DNA of 64,000 bases, taken from NCBI RefSeq assembly GCF_017592335.1, contig NZ_JACNMP010000003.1, positions 151,729-215,728 on the forward strand, read 5' to 3'. This DNA comes from Pseudaestuariivita rosea. GTDB taxonomy: Bacteria > Pseudomonadota > Alphaproteobacteria > Rhodobacterales > Rhodobacteraceae. Shown one piece after another: positions 34,646-44,575 of this stretch (its first letter is position 1; each line of letters starts with the position of its first letter). Below the pieces are notes generated by a model. It saw only the letters and a program-made list of their open reading frames with translations, had not been told where the DNA came from and searched no databases. The position numbers and the translations under genes are program-made.

Positions 34646-36616
34646 TCATTCCGCCGCCATTTGTGAGGGGGCCGAGATCGTTTTTACATCCCGCAATTCC
34701 AGCGTCGCCTTGATCGACCCCTTACGCCCGTCTTCATAGGTCACCTCGGTCACGGTCGAGACAGTCTGTGATCCGTCATAAAGCGCCGTGATCAGGTCAT
34801 CGAATTTCTCTTCGATAATACGGCGGCGGACCTTGCGGGTCCGGGTCAGTTCGCCGTCATCCGCATCCAATTCCTTATGCAGCACAAGAAATCGATGGAT
34901 CTGACAACCGGACAGCATCTCATCCTCGGCAACACTTTCGTTGACTGCTTCGACGTGGCCCTGGATGATCTCAAGCACACGTGGATGACCGGCCAGTTCC
35001 TGATAGCTGGCATAGGCGATGTTGTTGCGTTCGGCCCAGTTCCCGACGGCGGTCAGATCAATGTTGATGAACGCTGTGCAATAATCCCGGTTGTTTCCGA
35101 ACACCACGGCCTCAAGGATATTAGGAAAAAACTTCAGCTTGTTTTCCACGTATTTCGGCGCGAACAGGCGACCGTCGGCCATTTTGCCCACGTCCTTGGC
35201 GCGGTCGATGATGCGCAGATGACCGGTCGCCTCTTCAATAAATCCAGCATCGCCCGTGGCAACCCATCCGTCAGCATCTTTGGTCGAGGCGGTGCTTTCA
35301 GGGTTCTTGAAATACTCAACAAATACGCCGGGTGAGCGATAGAAAACCTCACCATTTTCAGCGATGCGCAGTTCGACACCGGGGGTCTGGGTGCCCACGG
35401 TATCAGGGCGCACCTCGTTGTCCTTTTGCTGCGTGATGAACACCGATGCCTCTGTCTGCCCGTAAAGCTGTTTCAAATTGATGCCCAGGGACCGATAGAA
35501 ATCGAAAATCTCGGGCCCAATCGCCTCACCGGCTGTATAGCCCACACGCACACGGCTGAAACCCAGCGTGTTTTTCAGGGGCCCGTAGACCAGAAGATCA
35601 CCCAGCCAGTATTTGAAACGATCCATCCCGCTGACAGACTTACCGTCCAGAACCGCTGGCCCGACGCGTTTGGCCACCGCCATGAACCTGTCAAACAACC
35701 ACTTCTTCAGACGCCCTGCGTCCTCCATCCGGATCATCACATTTGTCAGCTGTGTCTCAAACACGCGCGGCGGGGCGAAATAATAGGTCGGACCGATCTC
35801 TCGCAGATCGGTCATCATCGTGTCCTGGCTTTCAGGGCAGTTCACGCAGAAACCATTCCAATAGGCCTGCCCAATGGAAAAGATAAAATCCCCAACCCAG
35901 GCCATCGGCAGATAGGCCAGAATCTCATCATCAACGCGCAGATGGTCAAATTCAGACGAATTCTTGGATGTCTCGATAATGTTGCGGTTCGACAGCACGA
36001 CGCCTTTGGGGCGCCCGGTCGTCCCCGAGGTATAAAGCATCACGCAGATATCATCATAGGTCAGAGCGCGCCAACGGGCCTCAAGCTCGGCCTCAAATCG
36101 TTCGTGCGCGGCGCGTCCGGTCGCCTGAACGTCATCCAACGCATTCATCTGCGTGTGATCGTATTTCCGCATGCCGCGGCGGTCATGGTAGACGATATGC
36201 TCAATCCCGTGAACGGTCTCCTGCACCTCGATCACCTTGTCGACCTGTTCCTGATCGCCAACCACCACAAAGCGTGCACCGCAGTGTTCCAGAACATAGG
36301 CCATCTCTTCGGCGACCGCGTCCTGATAAAGGGGCACTGGCACCGCACCAACCATCTGTGCCGCGACCATCGACCAGTACATCGCCGGACGATTGCGCCC
36401 GATCACCGCGATAAAATCACCCTTGTTGACGCCAATCTCAAGAAACCCAAGGGCAATCGCACGAATTTCGTCGGCAGACTGCGACCAGGTCCAGCTTTGC
36501 CAGATGCCGAATTCTTTTTCCCGATAAGCCGCCTTGTCCGGAAGCTGCGCCATATTACGCGCCAACAGATGCGGTATAGAGACCAGCGCAGAATGCTCCG
36601 CCGATGCCGTCGACAT
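34646..36616 (-). CDS. Long AMP-binding acyl-CoA synthetase
   Basis: A 656-residue adenylate-forming enzyme of the long-chain acyl-CoA synthetase type. It has the P-loop VMLYTSGTTGRPKGVVLSN, the core YGQTEASVF, the WVATGDAGFIEEATGHLRIIDRAKD motif and a lid domain ending in KVRRRIIEEKF. Sets of this ligase with livGHMKF are common in proteobacteria and are thought to trap imported acids as CoA esters. Start choice: the ATG at 36616 lies 11 nt after GGAGG, while a TTG two codons upstream is 5 nt from it; either may be used. The substrate is unknown. Confidence 0.88.
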   Translation of the reverse strand: MSTASAEHSALVSIPHLLARNMAQLPDKAAYREKEFGIWQSWTWSQSADEIRAIALGFLEIGVNKGDFIAVIGRNRPAMYWSMVAAQMVGAVPVPLYQDAVAEEMAYVLEHCGARFVVVGDQEQVDKVIEVQETVHGIEHIVYHDRRGMRKYDHTQMNALDDVQATGRAAHERFEAELEARWRALTYDDICVMLYTSGTTGRPKGVVLSNRNIIETSKNSSEFDHLRVDDEILAYLPMAWVGDFIFSIGQAYWNGFCVNCPESQDTMMTDLREIGPTYYFAPPRVFETQLTNVMIRMEDAGRLKKWLFDRFMAVAKRVGPAVLDGKSVSGMDRFKYWLGDLLVYGPLKNTLGFSRVRVGYTAGEAIGPEIFDFYRSLGINLKQLYGQTEASVFITQQKDNEVRPDTVGTQTPGVELRIAENGEVFYRSPGVFVEYFKNPESTASTKDADGWVATGDAGFIEEATGHLRIIDRAKDVGKMADGRLFAPKYVENKLKFFPNILEAVVFGNNRDYCTAFINIDLTAVGNWAERNNIAYASYQELAGHPRVLEIIQGHVEAVNESVAEDEMLSGCQIHRFLVLHKELDADDGELTRTRKVRRRIIEEKFDDLITALYDGSQTVSTVTEVTYEDGRKGSIKATLELRDVKTISAPSQMAAE

Positions 36617-36815
36617 GTCCAAGTTTTCCTCCCTTTCCGGTTTTCACCGGTTCCAGCCCAGTCGCCCAAGCCTTGCTGAATATTGTGGGATAGAAAGACG
36701 CAACGTCAATGTTTTTCTGAACAACCGTTCAAATAACTGAAAATTTCAATAGTTTGCGGTGTTTTTGAAACTTTCAGAATGCAGAGCCATACGAATCAAT
36801 AAAAGCGACCGTCGT

Positions 36816-39581
36816 TTATTCGGCCGCCAAAGACTGACTGGCCGGCTCAACACGAACGGCCGCAAATTTGAACTCGGGTATCTTGCCATAAGGATCAATT
36901 GCCGGATTTGTCAGAATATTTGCAGCCGCTTCGACAAAGGCAAAGGGCACAAAAACCATGTCTTCGGCAACAGCCCGATCTGCGCGGGCCATGATTTCGA
37001 TAGACCCGCGCCGTGTTGTCAGCCGCACCAGATCACCTGCCGCAACACCCATCTTGCGCAGTGTCTTGGGGTGCAAAGAACAGTTTGCTTCGGGCTCAAC
37101 GGCGTCCAGAACCTTGGACCGCCGCGTCATGCTGCCGGTGTGCCAATGTTCCAACTGCCGCCCGGTGGTCAGGATCATAGGATAATCGGCATCCGGTGTC
37201 TCGTCCGGAGGGATCACATCGGCAGGGGTGAACTTAGCACGGCCCTCAACGCGCGGGAAACCATCGCCGAAGACGATCGGCTGACCGGGGTCTTCGGGCG
37301 ACAGGCTGGGATATGTGACGGCATTTTGCGCCTCAAGCCGGTCCCAGGTGATATTATCAAGCGAGGTCATATTCCGCTTCATCTCGGCAAAGACCTCGGA
37401 CGGGTGCTGATAGGTCCAACCCAGCCCAAGTCGATTGGCCAGCTCTGTCGTGATCCACCAGTCCTCTTTCGCCTCGCCGGGCGGTGGCACGGCAGGCCGA
37501 CCCATCTGGACCTGACGGTTGGTGTTCGTCACCGTGCCTGCCTTTTCAGCAAAAGCACTGGCAGGCAGGATCACATCGGCATAATTCGCGGTTTCGGTCA
37601 GGAAGATATCCTGCACCACAAGGTGATCCAGTTTGGCCAAGGCCGCACGGGCATGGTCCACATCAGGGTCCGACATCGCCGGGTTTTCGCCCAGAATATA
37701 CATCGCGTTGATGTTGCCCGCGTGGACGTCATCCAGAATCTCGGTCACGGTCAGGCCCTTTTCGGCACTGAAGTCACCGCCGCCCCAGACCTCGGTAAAG
37801 GCGGACCGCACACCGTCGTCTGTCACCGTCTGATAATCCGGCAGGAACATCGGGATCAGTCCTGCGTCTGACGCACCCTGCACATTGTTCTGCCCGCGCA
37901 GCGGATGCAGCCCTGTGCCTGGCCGCCCCACATGACCGCACATCAACGCCAGACTGATCAGGCAGCGCGAATTATCCGTGCCGTGGATATGCTGTGACAC
38001 GCCCATACCCCAGAAAATCATGCCCGCTTTAGCGGTTGCAAAATCGCGGGCGACGGCGCGCAGAGTCTCTGGCTCAATACCGCAAATCTCAGACATCTTT
38101 TCGGGCGTAAAGCCTTTCAGATGCGCCTTCTCGGCTTCCCAATTTTCGGTGTAGGCCTCGATATATTGCTGATCATAAAGGCCCTCTTCCACGATCACAT
38201 GCATAATCGCATTCAGCATCGACACATCCGCACCGGGGCGGAACTGCAGCATATGTGTCGAATGCCGCTTCAGCGCCTGCCCGCGCGGGTCCATCACGAT
38301 CAGCTTGCCGCCCCGCTTGGCGAACTGCTTGAAATAAGTCGCCGCGACGGGGTGGTTTTCGACCGGATTGGCGCCAATGACGATGGCGACATCGGCATTC
38401 TCGATCTCGTTAAACGTCGCCGTCACGGCCCCCGATCCGACATTTTCCAGCAACGCCGCGACCGAAGACGCGTGGCAAAGCCGTGTGCAGTGATCAACGT
38501 TGTTATGACCAAACCCCTGACGGATCAGCTTTTGGAACAGGTAAGCCTCTTCATTCGTGCATTTGGCCGATCCGAAACCAGCCACCTCGCGCCCGCGCCC
38601 TTTCAGCCCGGTCGCGGCAACCTCCAACGCTTCCTCCCACGAAGCCTCGCGGAAATGCGTCGACCAGTTGCCGGGATCGACGTTCAGACCCTTGGCCGGG
38701 GCATCCGCACGGCGGATCAGGGGTTTGGTCAGGCGGTGGTCATGGTGGATATAATCAAAACCAAAGCGCCCCTTGACGCACAGCCGCCCTTCATTCGCGG
38801 GGCCGTTGATCCCCTCAACAAACTTCACACGGCCATCCTTGACCTTCAGCGAGACCTGACAGCCCACACCGCAGAACGGGCAAACGCTTTCAACCTCGCT
38901 GTCGTAATCGCCGCTATCGCCCACCTGATCCGCGTCAACAACTGTCGCGGGCATCAGCGCCCCGGTCGGGCAGGCCTGCACGCATTCACCGCAGGCCACA
39001 CAGGTGCTGTCGCCCATCGGGTCGTCGAAGTCAAAAACCGGATAGCTGTCATGGCCGCGCCCCGCCATGCCGATCACGTCATTGACCTGCACCTCGCGGC
39101 AGGCACGCACGCACAGGCCGCACTGAATGCAGGCATCCAGATTGACCGACATCGCCACATGGCTGTCATCCAACAGTGGCACCCGGGCATCTTCCAGTGC
39201 AGGTAACCGGCCACCCTGAACCTGCTGCACCGCGGCCATATCCCAAAGGTGCGAGGATTTGTCGTGGGCCACATCGCGTTCAGGCTGATCGGCCAGCAGC
39301 ATCTCCATCACCATCTTCCGCGCCGTGTCGGCCCGCGCAGAATCGGTGGTGACGCTCATGCCATCAGAAGGTGTGCGAATACAGGACGCCGCCAGAGTGC
39401 GCTCGCCCTCAATCTCGACCATACAGGCGCGGCAGTTGCCGTCGGCACGATAGCCCGGCTCATCCCGATGACACAGATGGGGGATCAGCGTGCCCTGACG
39501 TTTAGCAACCTGCCAGATCGTCTCGCCCGCCTGCGCCTCAACCTCTGCGCCATCCAGTGTGAATCGAACCGTTCCGGCCAT
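36816..39581 (-). CDS. fdhA: Formate dehydrogenase alpha subunit (molybdopterin)
   Basis: A 921-residue cytoplasmic enzyme oxidising formate to CO2. Residues 1-80 form a 2Fe-2S ferredoxin domain (Cys37, 50, 53, 67). Then come the 4Fe-4S motifs CIQCGLCVRAC and CVACGECVQACP, the catalytic-domain cluster CPFCGVGC...LCVKG and the active-site segment DHCTRLCH, in which Cys369 is the molybdenum ligand in place of selenocysteine. The C-terminal dinucleotide-binding domain has LTTGRQLEHWHTGSMTRRSK. It is not accompanied by beta/gamma subunits (fdsB, fdsG) or fdhD in this window, so its electron partner is unclear. GGAGGA precedes the ATG. Confidence 0.93.
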   Translation of the reverse strand: MAGTVRFTLDGAEVEAQAGETIWQVAKRQGTLIPHLCHRDEPGYRADGNCRACMVEIEGERTLAASCIRTPSDGMSVTTDSARADTARKMVMEMLLADQPERDVAHDKSSHLWDMAAVQQVQGGRLPALEDARVPLLDDSHVAMSVNLDACIQCGLCVRACREVQVNDVIGMAGRGHDSYPVFDFDDPMGDSTCVACGECVQACPTGALMPATVVDADQVGDSGDYDSEVESVCPFCGVGCQVSLKVKDGRVKFVEGINGPANEGRLCVKGRFGFDYIHHDHRLTKPLIRRADAPAKGLNVDPGNWSTHFREASWEEALEVAATGLKGRGREVAGFGSAKCTNEEAYLFQKLIRQGFGHNNVDHCTRLCHASSVAALLENVGSGAVTATFNEIENADVAIVIGANPVENHPVAATYFKQFAKRGGKLIVMDPRGQALKRHSTHMLQFRPGADVSMLNAIMHVIVEEGLYDQQYIEAYTENWEAEKAHLKGFTPEKMSEICGIEPETLRAVARDFATAKAGMIFWGMGVSQHIHGTDNSRCLISLALMCGHVGRPGTGLHPLRGQNNVQGASDAGLIPMFLPDYQTVTDDGVRSAFTEVWGGGDFSAEKGLTVTEILDDVHAGNINAMYILGENPAMSDPDVDHARAALAKLDHLVVQDIFLTETANYADVILPASAFAEKAGTVTNTNRQVQMGRPAVPPPGEAKEDWWITTELANRLGLGWTYQHPSEVFAEMKRNMTSLDNITWDRLEAQNAVTYPSLSPEDPGQPIVFGDGFPRVEGRAKFTPADVIPPDETPDADYPMILTTGRQLEHWHTGSMTRRSKVLDAVEPEANCSLHPKTLRKMGVAAGDLVRLTTRRGSIEIMARADRAVAEDMVFVPFAFVEAAANILTNPAIDPYGKIPEFKFAAVRVEPASQSLAAE

Positions 39582-39689
39582 CGTGATCCTCCGTTCCTGG
39601 GCCAGACTAAACCATCACAGCTGGAATGTCAGACGCCCATCCGCGACGTCACAGGACACATTCCCGTCAATCAGACCAGACATGCCTTC

Positions 39690-39720
39690 TTCTTGGCAAA
39701 AATACTCTCGCCGAAGGCGA
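39690..39720 (-). terminator. Terminator hairpin with GAGTATTTTTGCC tail after the M3 peptidase gene
   Basis: On the minus strand TCGCC-TTC-GGCGA is followed by GAGTATTTTTGCCAAG. It lies just after the stop of the peptidase gene. From memory this sequence type is widely repeated after genes in Rhodobacteraceae. It shares GAGTATTT with the two liv-cluster hairpins. Confidence 0.75.
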
Positions 39721-39728
39721 AACCGGAC

Positions 39729-41756
39729 CTATGCCGCCACGTCCAGACCACGACCCTTCAGCAAGGCCTCGACACCCGGCAAACGCCCCCTGAAAGCGAC
39801 ATAAAGCTCGGCCGGATCGACCGAGTTACCCTTCGACAGAATATGTTCTTCCAGCTTATCGGCCGTCTCTTCGTCAAAGGCACTACCGGCCTCTTCAAAC
39901 GCGGCAAAGGCATCTGCGTCCATGACCTCGGACCACATATAGCTGTAATAACTGGCCGCGTAATACCCGCTGGAAAAGACATGGGCGAAATGCGGTGTCG
40001 CATGGCGCATGCGAATGGCGTGGGGCATGCCGATCTGTTCCAAAACCTCGGCCTGTTTATCCATCGTATCGTCCGGAGCAGTACCATCGTGAAACGCCAG
40101 ATCAACAATGGCCGAGGCCACGTATTCCACCGTCTGAAAACCCATATCGTAGTTTTTCGCCGCAATCAGGCGGTTCAGCATGTCCACCGGCATCGGGTCA
40201 CCGGTTTGGGCATGGGTTGCGAATTCGGCCAATACCTCGGGCACTTCCAGCCAGTGTTCATAAAGCTGGCTGGGCAGTTCCACAAAATCGCGCGGAACGG
40301 ATGTGCCTGATATCATCTCATAGGTCACATCGCTTAGCATCTGATGCAGCGCATGACCAAATTCATGGAACAACGTGCGCGCGTCGTCATAGGACAGCAG
40401 TGCCGGCTTCCCTTCGGGCGGTTTGGCAAAGTTGCAGACGTTCATCACAACCGGGCGCACTTCTTTATCCATCCGGTTCTGCGCCCGCAGGGCCGAACAC
40501 CACGCGCCCGACCGTTTGCCACTGCGCGCGAAATAGTCGCCGATGAAAATCGCGATATGCTTGCCGTCGCGCGTGACTTCCCATGCGCGGCAATCCGGGT
40601 GGTAAAGTGGCACCTCAACCGGCTCAAACTGCAGATCGAACAGCCGAGTTGAACAGGTGAACGCTGCTTCAATCATCTGATCAAGCTGCAGATAGGGTTT
40701 CAGCTCAGCCTCATCCAGATCATGATCCTGTTTGCGGCGCTTTTCCGAATAGTAATGCCAATCCCAGGGTTCCAGATCACCATTGACGCCATCGCTTTGC
40801 ATCATCTTTTCCAGCACCCAGGCATCGGCGTTCGCCGCCCCCTTGGCCGGTTCCCATACCGCCATCAGCAATTCGCGCACGCGATCTGCCGTCTTGGCCA
40901 TTTCCGGTTCCAGCTTATAGTCCGCATAGGTGTCATAGCCCAAAAGCTGCGCCATCTCGGCCCGCAGGGCCAACGTTTCGGCCGTAATCCCACGATTGTC
41001 CGTTTCACCGCCCATAGCACCGCGCGACGTCCAGGCCTGATAGGCCTTTTCGCGCAAATCACGCCGGGGCGAAAACTGTAAAAACGGCACGACCAGCGAC
41101 CGTGAAAGGGTAATAATCGGCCCCTCAAGACCCTTTTCTGTGCCTGCCGCCCGCGCGGCCTCAATCAGGAATGAGGGCAGCCCGCGCATGTCTTCCTCGG
41201 TCAGCTCCATATACCAGTCGCGTTCATCCGCCAGCAGGTTCTGACTGAACTGCGTGCCAAGCGTGGCCAGCTTCTGACTGATCTCTTTCAACCGGTCCCG
41301 CGCGTCCCCTTCCAACGCGGCCCCCGCACGGACAAAATTCCGATGCTTCAGTTCAAGCACACGGTGCTGTTCATCGGTCAGGTCCAGATCGTCGCGCGCG
41401 TCCCACAATTTCTTGATCCGCGCGAAAAGATCGGCGTTCAGGGATACCTCGCTGCTGAATTTTGCCAATTCGGGCGAAAAGGCGCGCTGCAGCTCTTCGC
41501 GCATCGGGTTACTATCGGTGCCAGAGAGGGTATAGAACACCGACAAAACCTGATCCAGTTTCTTGCCGGATCGCTCAAGCGCCTCGACCGTATTGGCAAA
41601 TGTCGGTGCTTCGGGGTCATGGGCGATCGCCTCGATCTCACGCCGCGCCTCGGCCAGTGCCTGATCGAAGGCAGGCTGGAAATGATCGTCGTCAATCTGA
41701 TCAAAGGGCGGAACTTCAAAGGGTGTGGTCCAATCGGTCAGCAGCGGGTTTGTCAT
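39729..41756 (-). CDS. M3-family oligopeptidase
   Basis: A 675-residue cytoplasmic zinc peptidase of the thimet/oligopeptidase A (peptidyl-dipeptidase Dcp) family, which degrades short peptides. The zinc motif LFHEFGHALH places His464, Glu465 and His468, and the third ligand is expected in the following ELPSQLYEHW region. The start (LTDWTTPFEVPPFDQI) and the C-terminal FSSGYYAASYYSYMWSEVMDADAF match Dcp/OpdA proteins. AAAGGAG lies before the ATG. A terminator follows the stop, so the gene ends its transcript. Confidence 0.95.
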   Translation of the reverse strand: MTNPLLTDWTTPFEVPPFDQIDDDHFQPAFDQALAEARREIEAIAHDPEAPTFANTVEALERSGKKLDQVLSVFYTLSGTDSNPMREELQRAFSPELAKFSSEVSLNADLFARIKKLWDARDDLDLTDEQHRVLELKHRNFVRAGAALEGDARDRLKEISQKLATLGTQFSQNLLADERDWYMELTEEDMRGLPSFLIEAARAAGTEKGLEGPIITLSRSLVVPFLQFSPRRDLREKAYQAWTSRGAMGGETDNRGITAETLALRAEMAQLLGYDTYADYKLEPEMAKTADRVRELLMAVWEPAKGAANADAWVLEKMMQSDGVNGDLEPWDWHYYSEKRRKQDHDLDEAELKPYLQLDQMIEAAFTCSTRLFDLQFEPVEVPLYHPDCRAWEVTRDGKHIAIFIGDYFARSGKRSGAWCSALRAQNRMDKEVRPVVMNVCNFAKPPEGKPALLSYDDARTLFHEFGHALHQMLSDVTYEMISGTSVPRDFVELPSQLYEHWLEVPEVLAEFATHAQTGDPMPVDMLNRLIAAKNYDMGFQTVEYVASAIVDLAFHDGTAPDDTMDKQAEVLEQIGMPHAIRMRHATPHFAHVFSSGYYAASYYSYMWSEVMDADAFAAFEEAGSAFDEETADKLEEHILSKGNSVDPAELYVAFRGRLPGVEALLKGRGLDVAA

Positions 41757-41831
41757 GGCGTTCTCCTTTAAGAAGAAACTAAGACGCCCCCACCTGAAGT
41801 TCCAGAGCGATTGTATTTAAATTCAGGGACA

Positions 41832-42545
41832 TCAGCCGCCGGGCTTGCGCCACTCCATAATCTGAAAATACGGCGCGCGATTGTATCGGGCGCCACGTAC
41901 CGGATCCTGCGACGGCGGTTCGTCGAAAAACGTCAATTGCATGCCCAGATCCAGCAGGTTCTGCATGTAAAACGCAGCTGGCCTGTGCCAGTTTCTGATC
42001 CTGATCCCGCGCCATTCCGCCCAGTGACTGTGTTCTTCCAGATAGCGATCCATTGTCATCGTAACCGACCCGTCCTCGGCCCGTTTCCATCCGCCGTCCT
42101 TGATCTGGCTTGCTGTGCAATAACCAGTCAGATTTGCAATCAGCAACCGCCCACCCGGCGCCAGAACGCGCACCATCTCGGACAGCCCAGTTCTCGCATC
42201 CGCGATATCAATCAACGTCAGATAGCTGACCACCAGGGGGAAGCTGCCATCGTCAAACGGCAGCGCCTCGGCCCCGGCCAGCTTGTAGTCGCCACCCGGA
42301 TCAGCCGCCTTGGCCGCCTGCAACAATTCCGCAGTGGGGTCTATGCCAACGGTCGCAACACCCTGCGCCGCCATCATCCGGCAAAAGCGCCCCTCACCAC
42401 AGCCCACATCCAGCATCTTCTGCGCCCCGCTGGCCAGAACCCGCGCGGACATTGGCGCATCCAGGATCGCCTTGCGACTGTGATCACCACCATCCGCCAT
42501 ATCGGTAACCCATGCCGCAGCAGAGGCATCCCATCCATCTTGCAT
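41832..42545 (-). CDS. Class I SAM-dependent methyltransferase
   Basis: A 237-residue protein with the SAM-binding motif I MLDVGCGEGRFCRMMA, motif II (VGIDPTAELL) and the AEALPFDDGSFPLVVS and VRVLAPGGRLLI segments of ubiquinone-type (UbiE-like) methyltransferases. The substrate cannot be inferred. It lies upstream of the M3 peptidase in the same direction, but a 75-bp gap separates them and functional linkage is unclear. Confidence 0.88.
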   Translation of the reverse strand: MQDGWDASAAAWVTDMADGGDHSRKAILDAPMSARVLASGAQKMLDVGCGEGRFCRMMAAQGVATVGIDPTAELLQAAKAADPGGDYKLAGAEALPFDDGSFPLVVSYLTLIDIADARTGLSEMVRVLAPGGRLLIANLTGYCTASQIKDGGWKRAEDGSVTMTMDRYLEEHSHWAEWRGIRIRNWHRPAAFYMQNLLDLGMQLTFFDEPPSQDPVRGARYNRAPYFQIMEWRKPGG

Positions 42546-42694
42546 TCCGCCACCTTAATTGCGTCAGCCCGCGACCGGATATATCAGATTACAGGATTTG
42601 GTAATGCAGAATTTCCAGAACATCACCGACATAATTTAGGTCTGCAAAAGACTTGTCCCTATTTCGGCCATAAAGTCGTTTAAGAACAATTTTC

Positions 42695-43192
42695 ATGAAA
42701 ATTACTCGCGACACTCCCGAACAACTTATTTTGGACTACACACCCTGGATTTTCGCCATTGGTATATCCGCTGTGACCTTGGCAGTAACAGGTGTCGGGA
42801 TCAGTAATATTCTTCAAGGGGACCTTAAAGGTTTTTTTCCTTTGATCATCGGGGGTCTGACGGGCGGTCTGTTGTTTGTGTTTTTCGTCGAACGAACACA
42901 AGCCATTTTTGATAAAACTACGGGCCACGTCACGCTGCGGCGACGCACAGTTTTTCGCTATGATCAGGTCCAATTTGATCTAGCTGATATAGATCAAGCC
43001 GTTTTGCAAAGACAAAAGCGTGTTGAGCAAAAACGCTTTCAATCAGATATGTACCTTTATCGCCCTGCGATTGAGATTGGCAAAGATCAGGATAAAGGCG
43101 TCTATCCTCTGCGCGAGGTTTACGGCGATGACAAAGGGCCACAAGACATCGTTGATCGGATCAATCAATGGCTGGCCAAAGCCAAAGCGTAA
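42695..43192 (+). CDS. Membrane protein of unknown function
   Basis: A 165-residue protein with two N-terminal membrane helices (about residues 17-38 and 46-65) and a C-terminal soluble part rich in basic and acidic residues (KTTGHVTLRRRTVFRYDQVQFDL...). The layout is like small PH-like or stress-related membrane proteins. It is convergent with the AsmA-like gene, the stops being 6 bp apart. GC content is slightly lower than in the neighbours. I do not recognise the family. Confidence 0.7.
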   Translation: MKITRDTPEQLILDYTPWIFAIGISAVTLAVTGVGISNILQGDLKGFFPLIIGGLTGGLLFVFFVERTQAIFDKTTGHVTLRRRTVFRYDQVQFDLADIDQAVLQRQKRVEQKRFQSDMYLYRPAIEIGKDQDKGVYPLREVYGDDKGPQDIVDRINQWLAKAKA

Positions 43193-43198
43193 ATTAGA

Positions 43199-44485
43199 TC
43201 AGTTTTCACGCTGAAAGATGTCCCTGATCCTGTTGCCGATGCCGTTCAAACGGTCTTGGGTTTCTTCGGCGCGTTCCCCAAGGTTATCCGAAATCGCCTT
43301 TGTCACGCCTGCCACCAAAGCATCCCAGAACACAGTCATATCACCCGTGGCACCATTGCGCAGACCATCCTGATCAAAGCGCATCTGGAAACCCAGACTG
43401 GCATTGCCATCACGCTGCTCAACCACCCGATCCAACGCCGCAATCATCAGGCGTTGCGTACGGCCGGCCTCGGGCGGTGCCGCAATATCGGTGTCTTTCA
43501 GATCAAGCCGCCAATCCATGTCGATGTATTGGTCGCTCAGGTCCCATGCATCCTGCACATTGGCCGAGATTGTCCCGCCGTTCAGCCAGGTAAAGGGCGC
43601 ACGATCCACAAAAACCGCCGCGGCAGTAACGGGGAAATCATCAAAGCGCCAGACTGTACGGCGACCGTTATCGGAAATGGTCTCGGTGCTGACGACAAGC
43701 GGTACACCGTCCACTGTTGCATTCATATTTGAGCGGAAGAACAGATCAAAAACGGCCATCCGGCTGCGAAACGGCTGGCTGGTGGCCTGGATAATCTGTA
43801 GCGAATGCGATGTCTGGTCTGCCGTTACCGCCAGAACTTCAATGTCCGAGAAGGCAAGGTTTTCAACGACAAAGCCACGTTTGCGACGCGGCTCGGCATC
43901 TTGTTCTGGCCGATTTTCATTCTGACTTTCGCTTTCAGGCGGCAGGATGATTGTTCCGACAGCGTCGTTGAGCACGAGTTTTTCAAGTACAACATCGCGC
44001 GACAACAAGGTCCACATGTTCACGTCAATCTCAAAATCGCTGGCTGAACCCAGCATCAGCCCCGCTTCGCGACCCGCCTGATCGCGTATCTCAAACCCGC
44101 TGATCGCCAATCGACCTGTAAAGATATCGCCCGAAGCCGCTGTAAATTCGATGTCATAGCTTGTCCGATCCTCGATCTGATCCAACGCAAAACTCAACGC
44201 CGGTTCGAAGAAAAGATAGTTCAGGGCCACAATGACAGCGCCAACAAAAATCAACGGCGCAGCGATCCAATGCAGATATTTTCTGCCTTTCCGTTTCGGG
44301 CGAACAGGGGACGTTTTCGGGTTCGTTTGCTTTTTTCGGTTGCGCTCAAACAAAGGCCGGAGCAGCATCGCGAAAAAGGTCAGGACCGCTTCAAAAATCG
44401 CGGCAATTATTCCGCCAACAAATGCAACAAAGGGGTAAATTGCGATAAAAAGCAGTTCACTAATAATGAGCAGCAATGCTTCCAT
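43199..44485 (-). CDS. AsmA-like membrane protein, unknown
   Basis: A 428-residue protein with hydrophobic stretches at the N terminus (MEALLLIISELLFIAIYPFVAFVGGIIAAI) and a further helix after a basic linker (HWIAAPLIFVGAVIVALNYLFF). A long periplasmic-type domain follows, with features seen in AsmA/TamB-like proteins: YDIEFTAASGDIFTGRLAISGFEI, ASDFEIDVNMWTLLSRDVVLEKLVLNDA. Such proteins help handle outer-membrane lipids, but the link here is only by pattern. ATG 44485 has AAAGGG 7 nt upstream; the longer frame starts at a TTG. Confidence 0.65.
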   Translation of the reverse strand: MEALLLIISELLFIAIYPFVAFVGGIIAAIFEAVLTFFAMLLRPLFERNRKKQTNPKTSPVRPKRKGRKYLHWIAAPLIFVGAVIVALNYLFFEPALSFALDQIEDRTSYDIEFTAASGDIFTGRLAISGFEIRDQAGREAGLMLGSASDFEIDVNMWTLLSRDVVLEKLVLNDAVGTIILPPESESQNENRPEQDAEPRRKRGFVVENLAFSDIEVLAVTADQTSHSLQIIQATSQPFRSRMAVFDLFFRSNMNATVDGVPLVVSTETISDNGRRTVWRFDDFPVTAAAVFVDRAPFTWLNGGTISANVQDAWDLSDQYIDMDWRLDLKDTDIAAPPEAGRTQRLMIAALDRVVEQRDGNASLGFQMRFDQDGLRNGATGDMTVFWDALVAGVTKAISDNLGERAEETQDRLNGIGNRIRDIFQREN

Positions 44486-44575
44486 CAAGGGCCCTTTCGG
44501 CAATCAACAGATAAACAACGCTGATTAGCATCCGATAATGGCGCGCATGTAAAGTCTTGATAGAATAGGGTAACA

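Noticed and set aside
35426..36679. 417-codon plus-strand frame opposite the long acyl-CoA synthetase
   Set aside because: Antisense to a well-conserved enzyme, no ribosome site, His/Arg-rich shadow composition.
36759..39206. Long plus-strand frames (370 and 361 codons) opposite the formate dehydrogenase gene
   Set aside because: Shadows of the conserved minus-strand gene; no recognisable domain.
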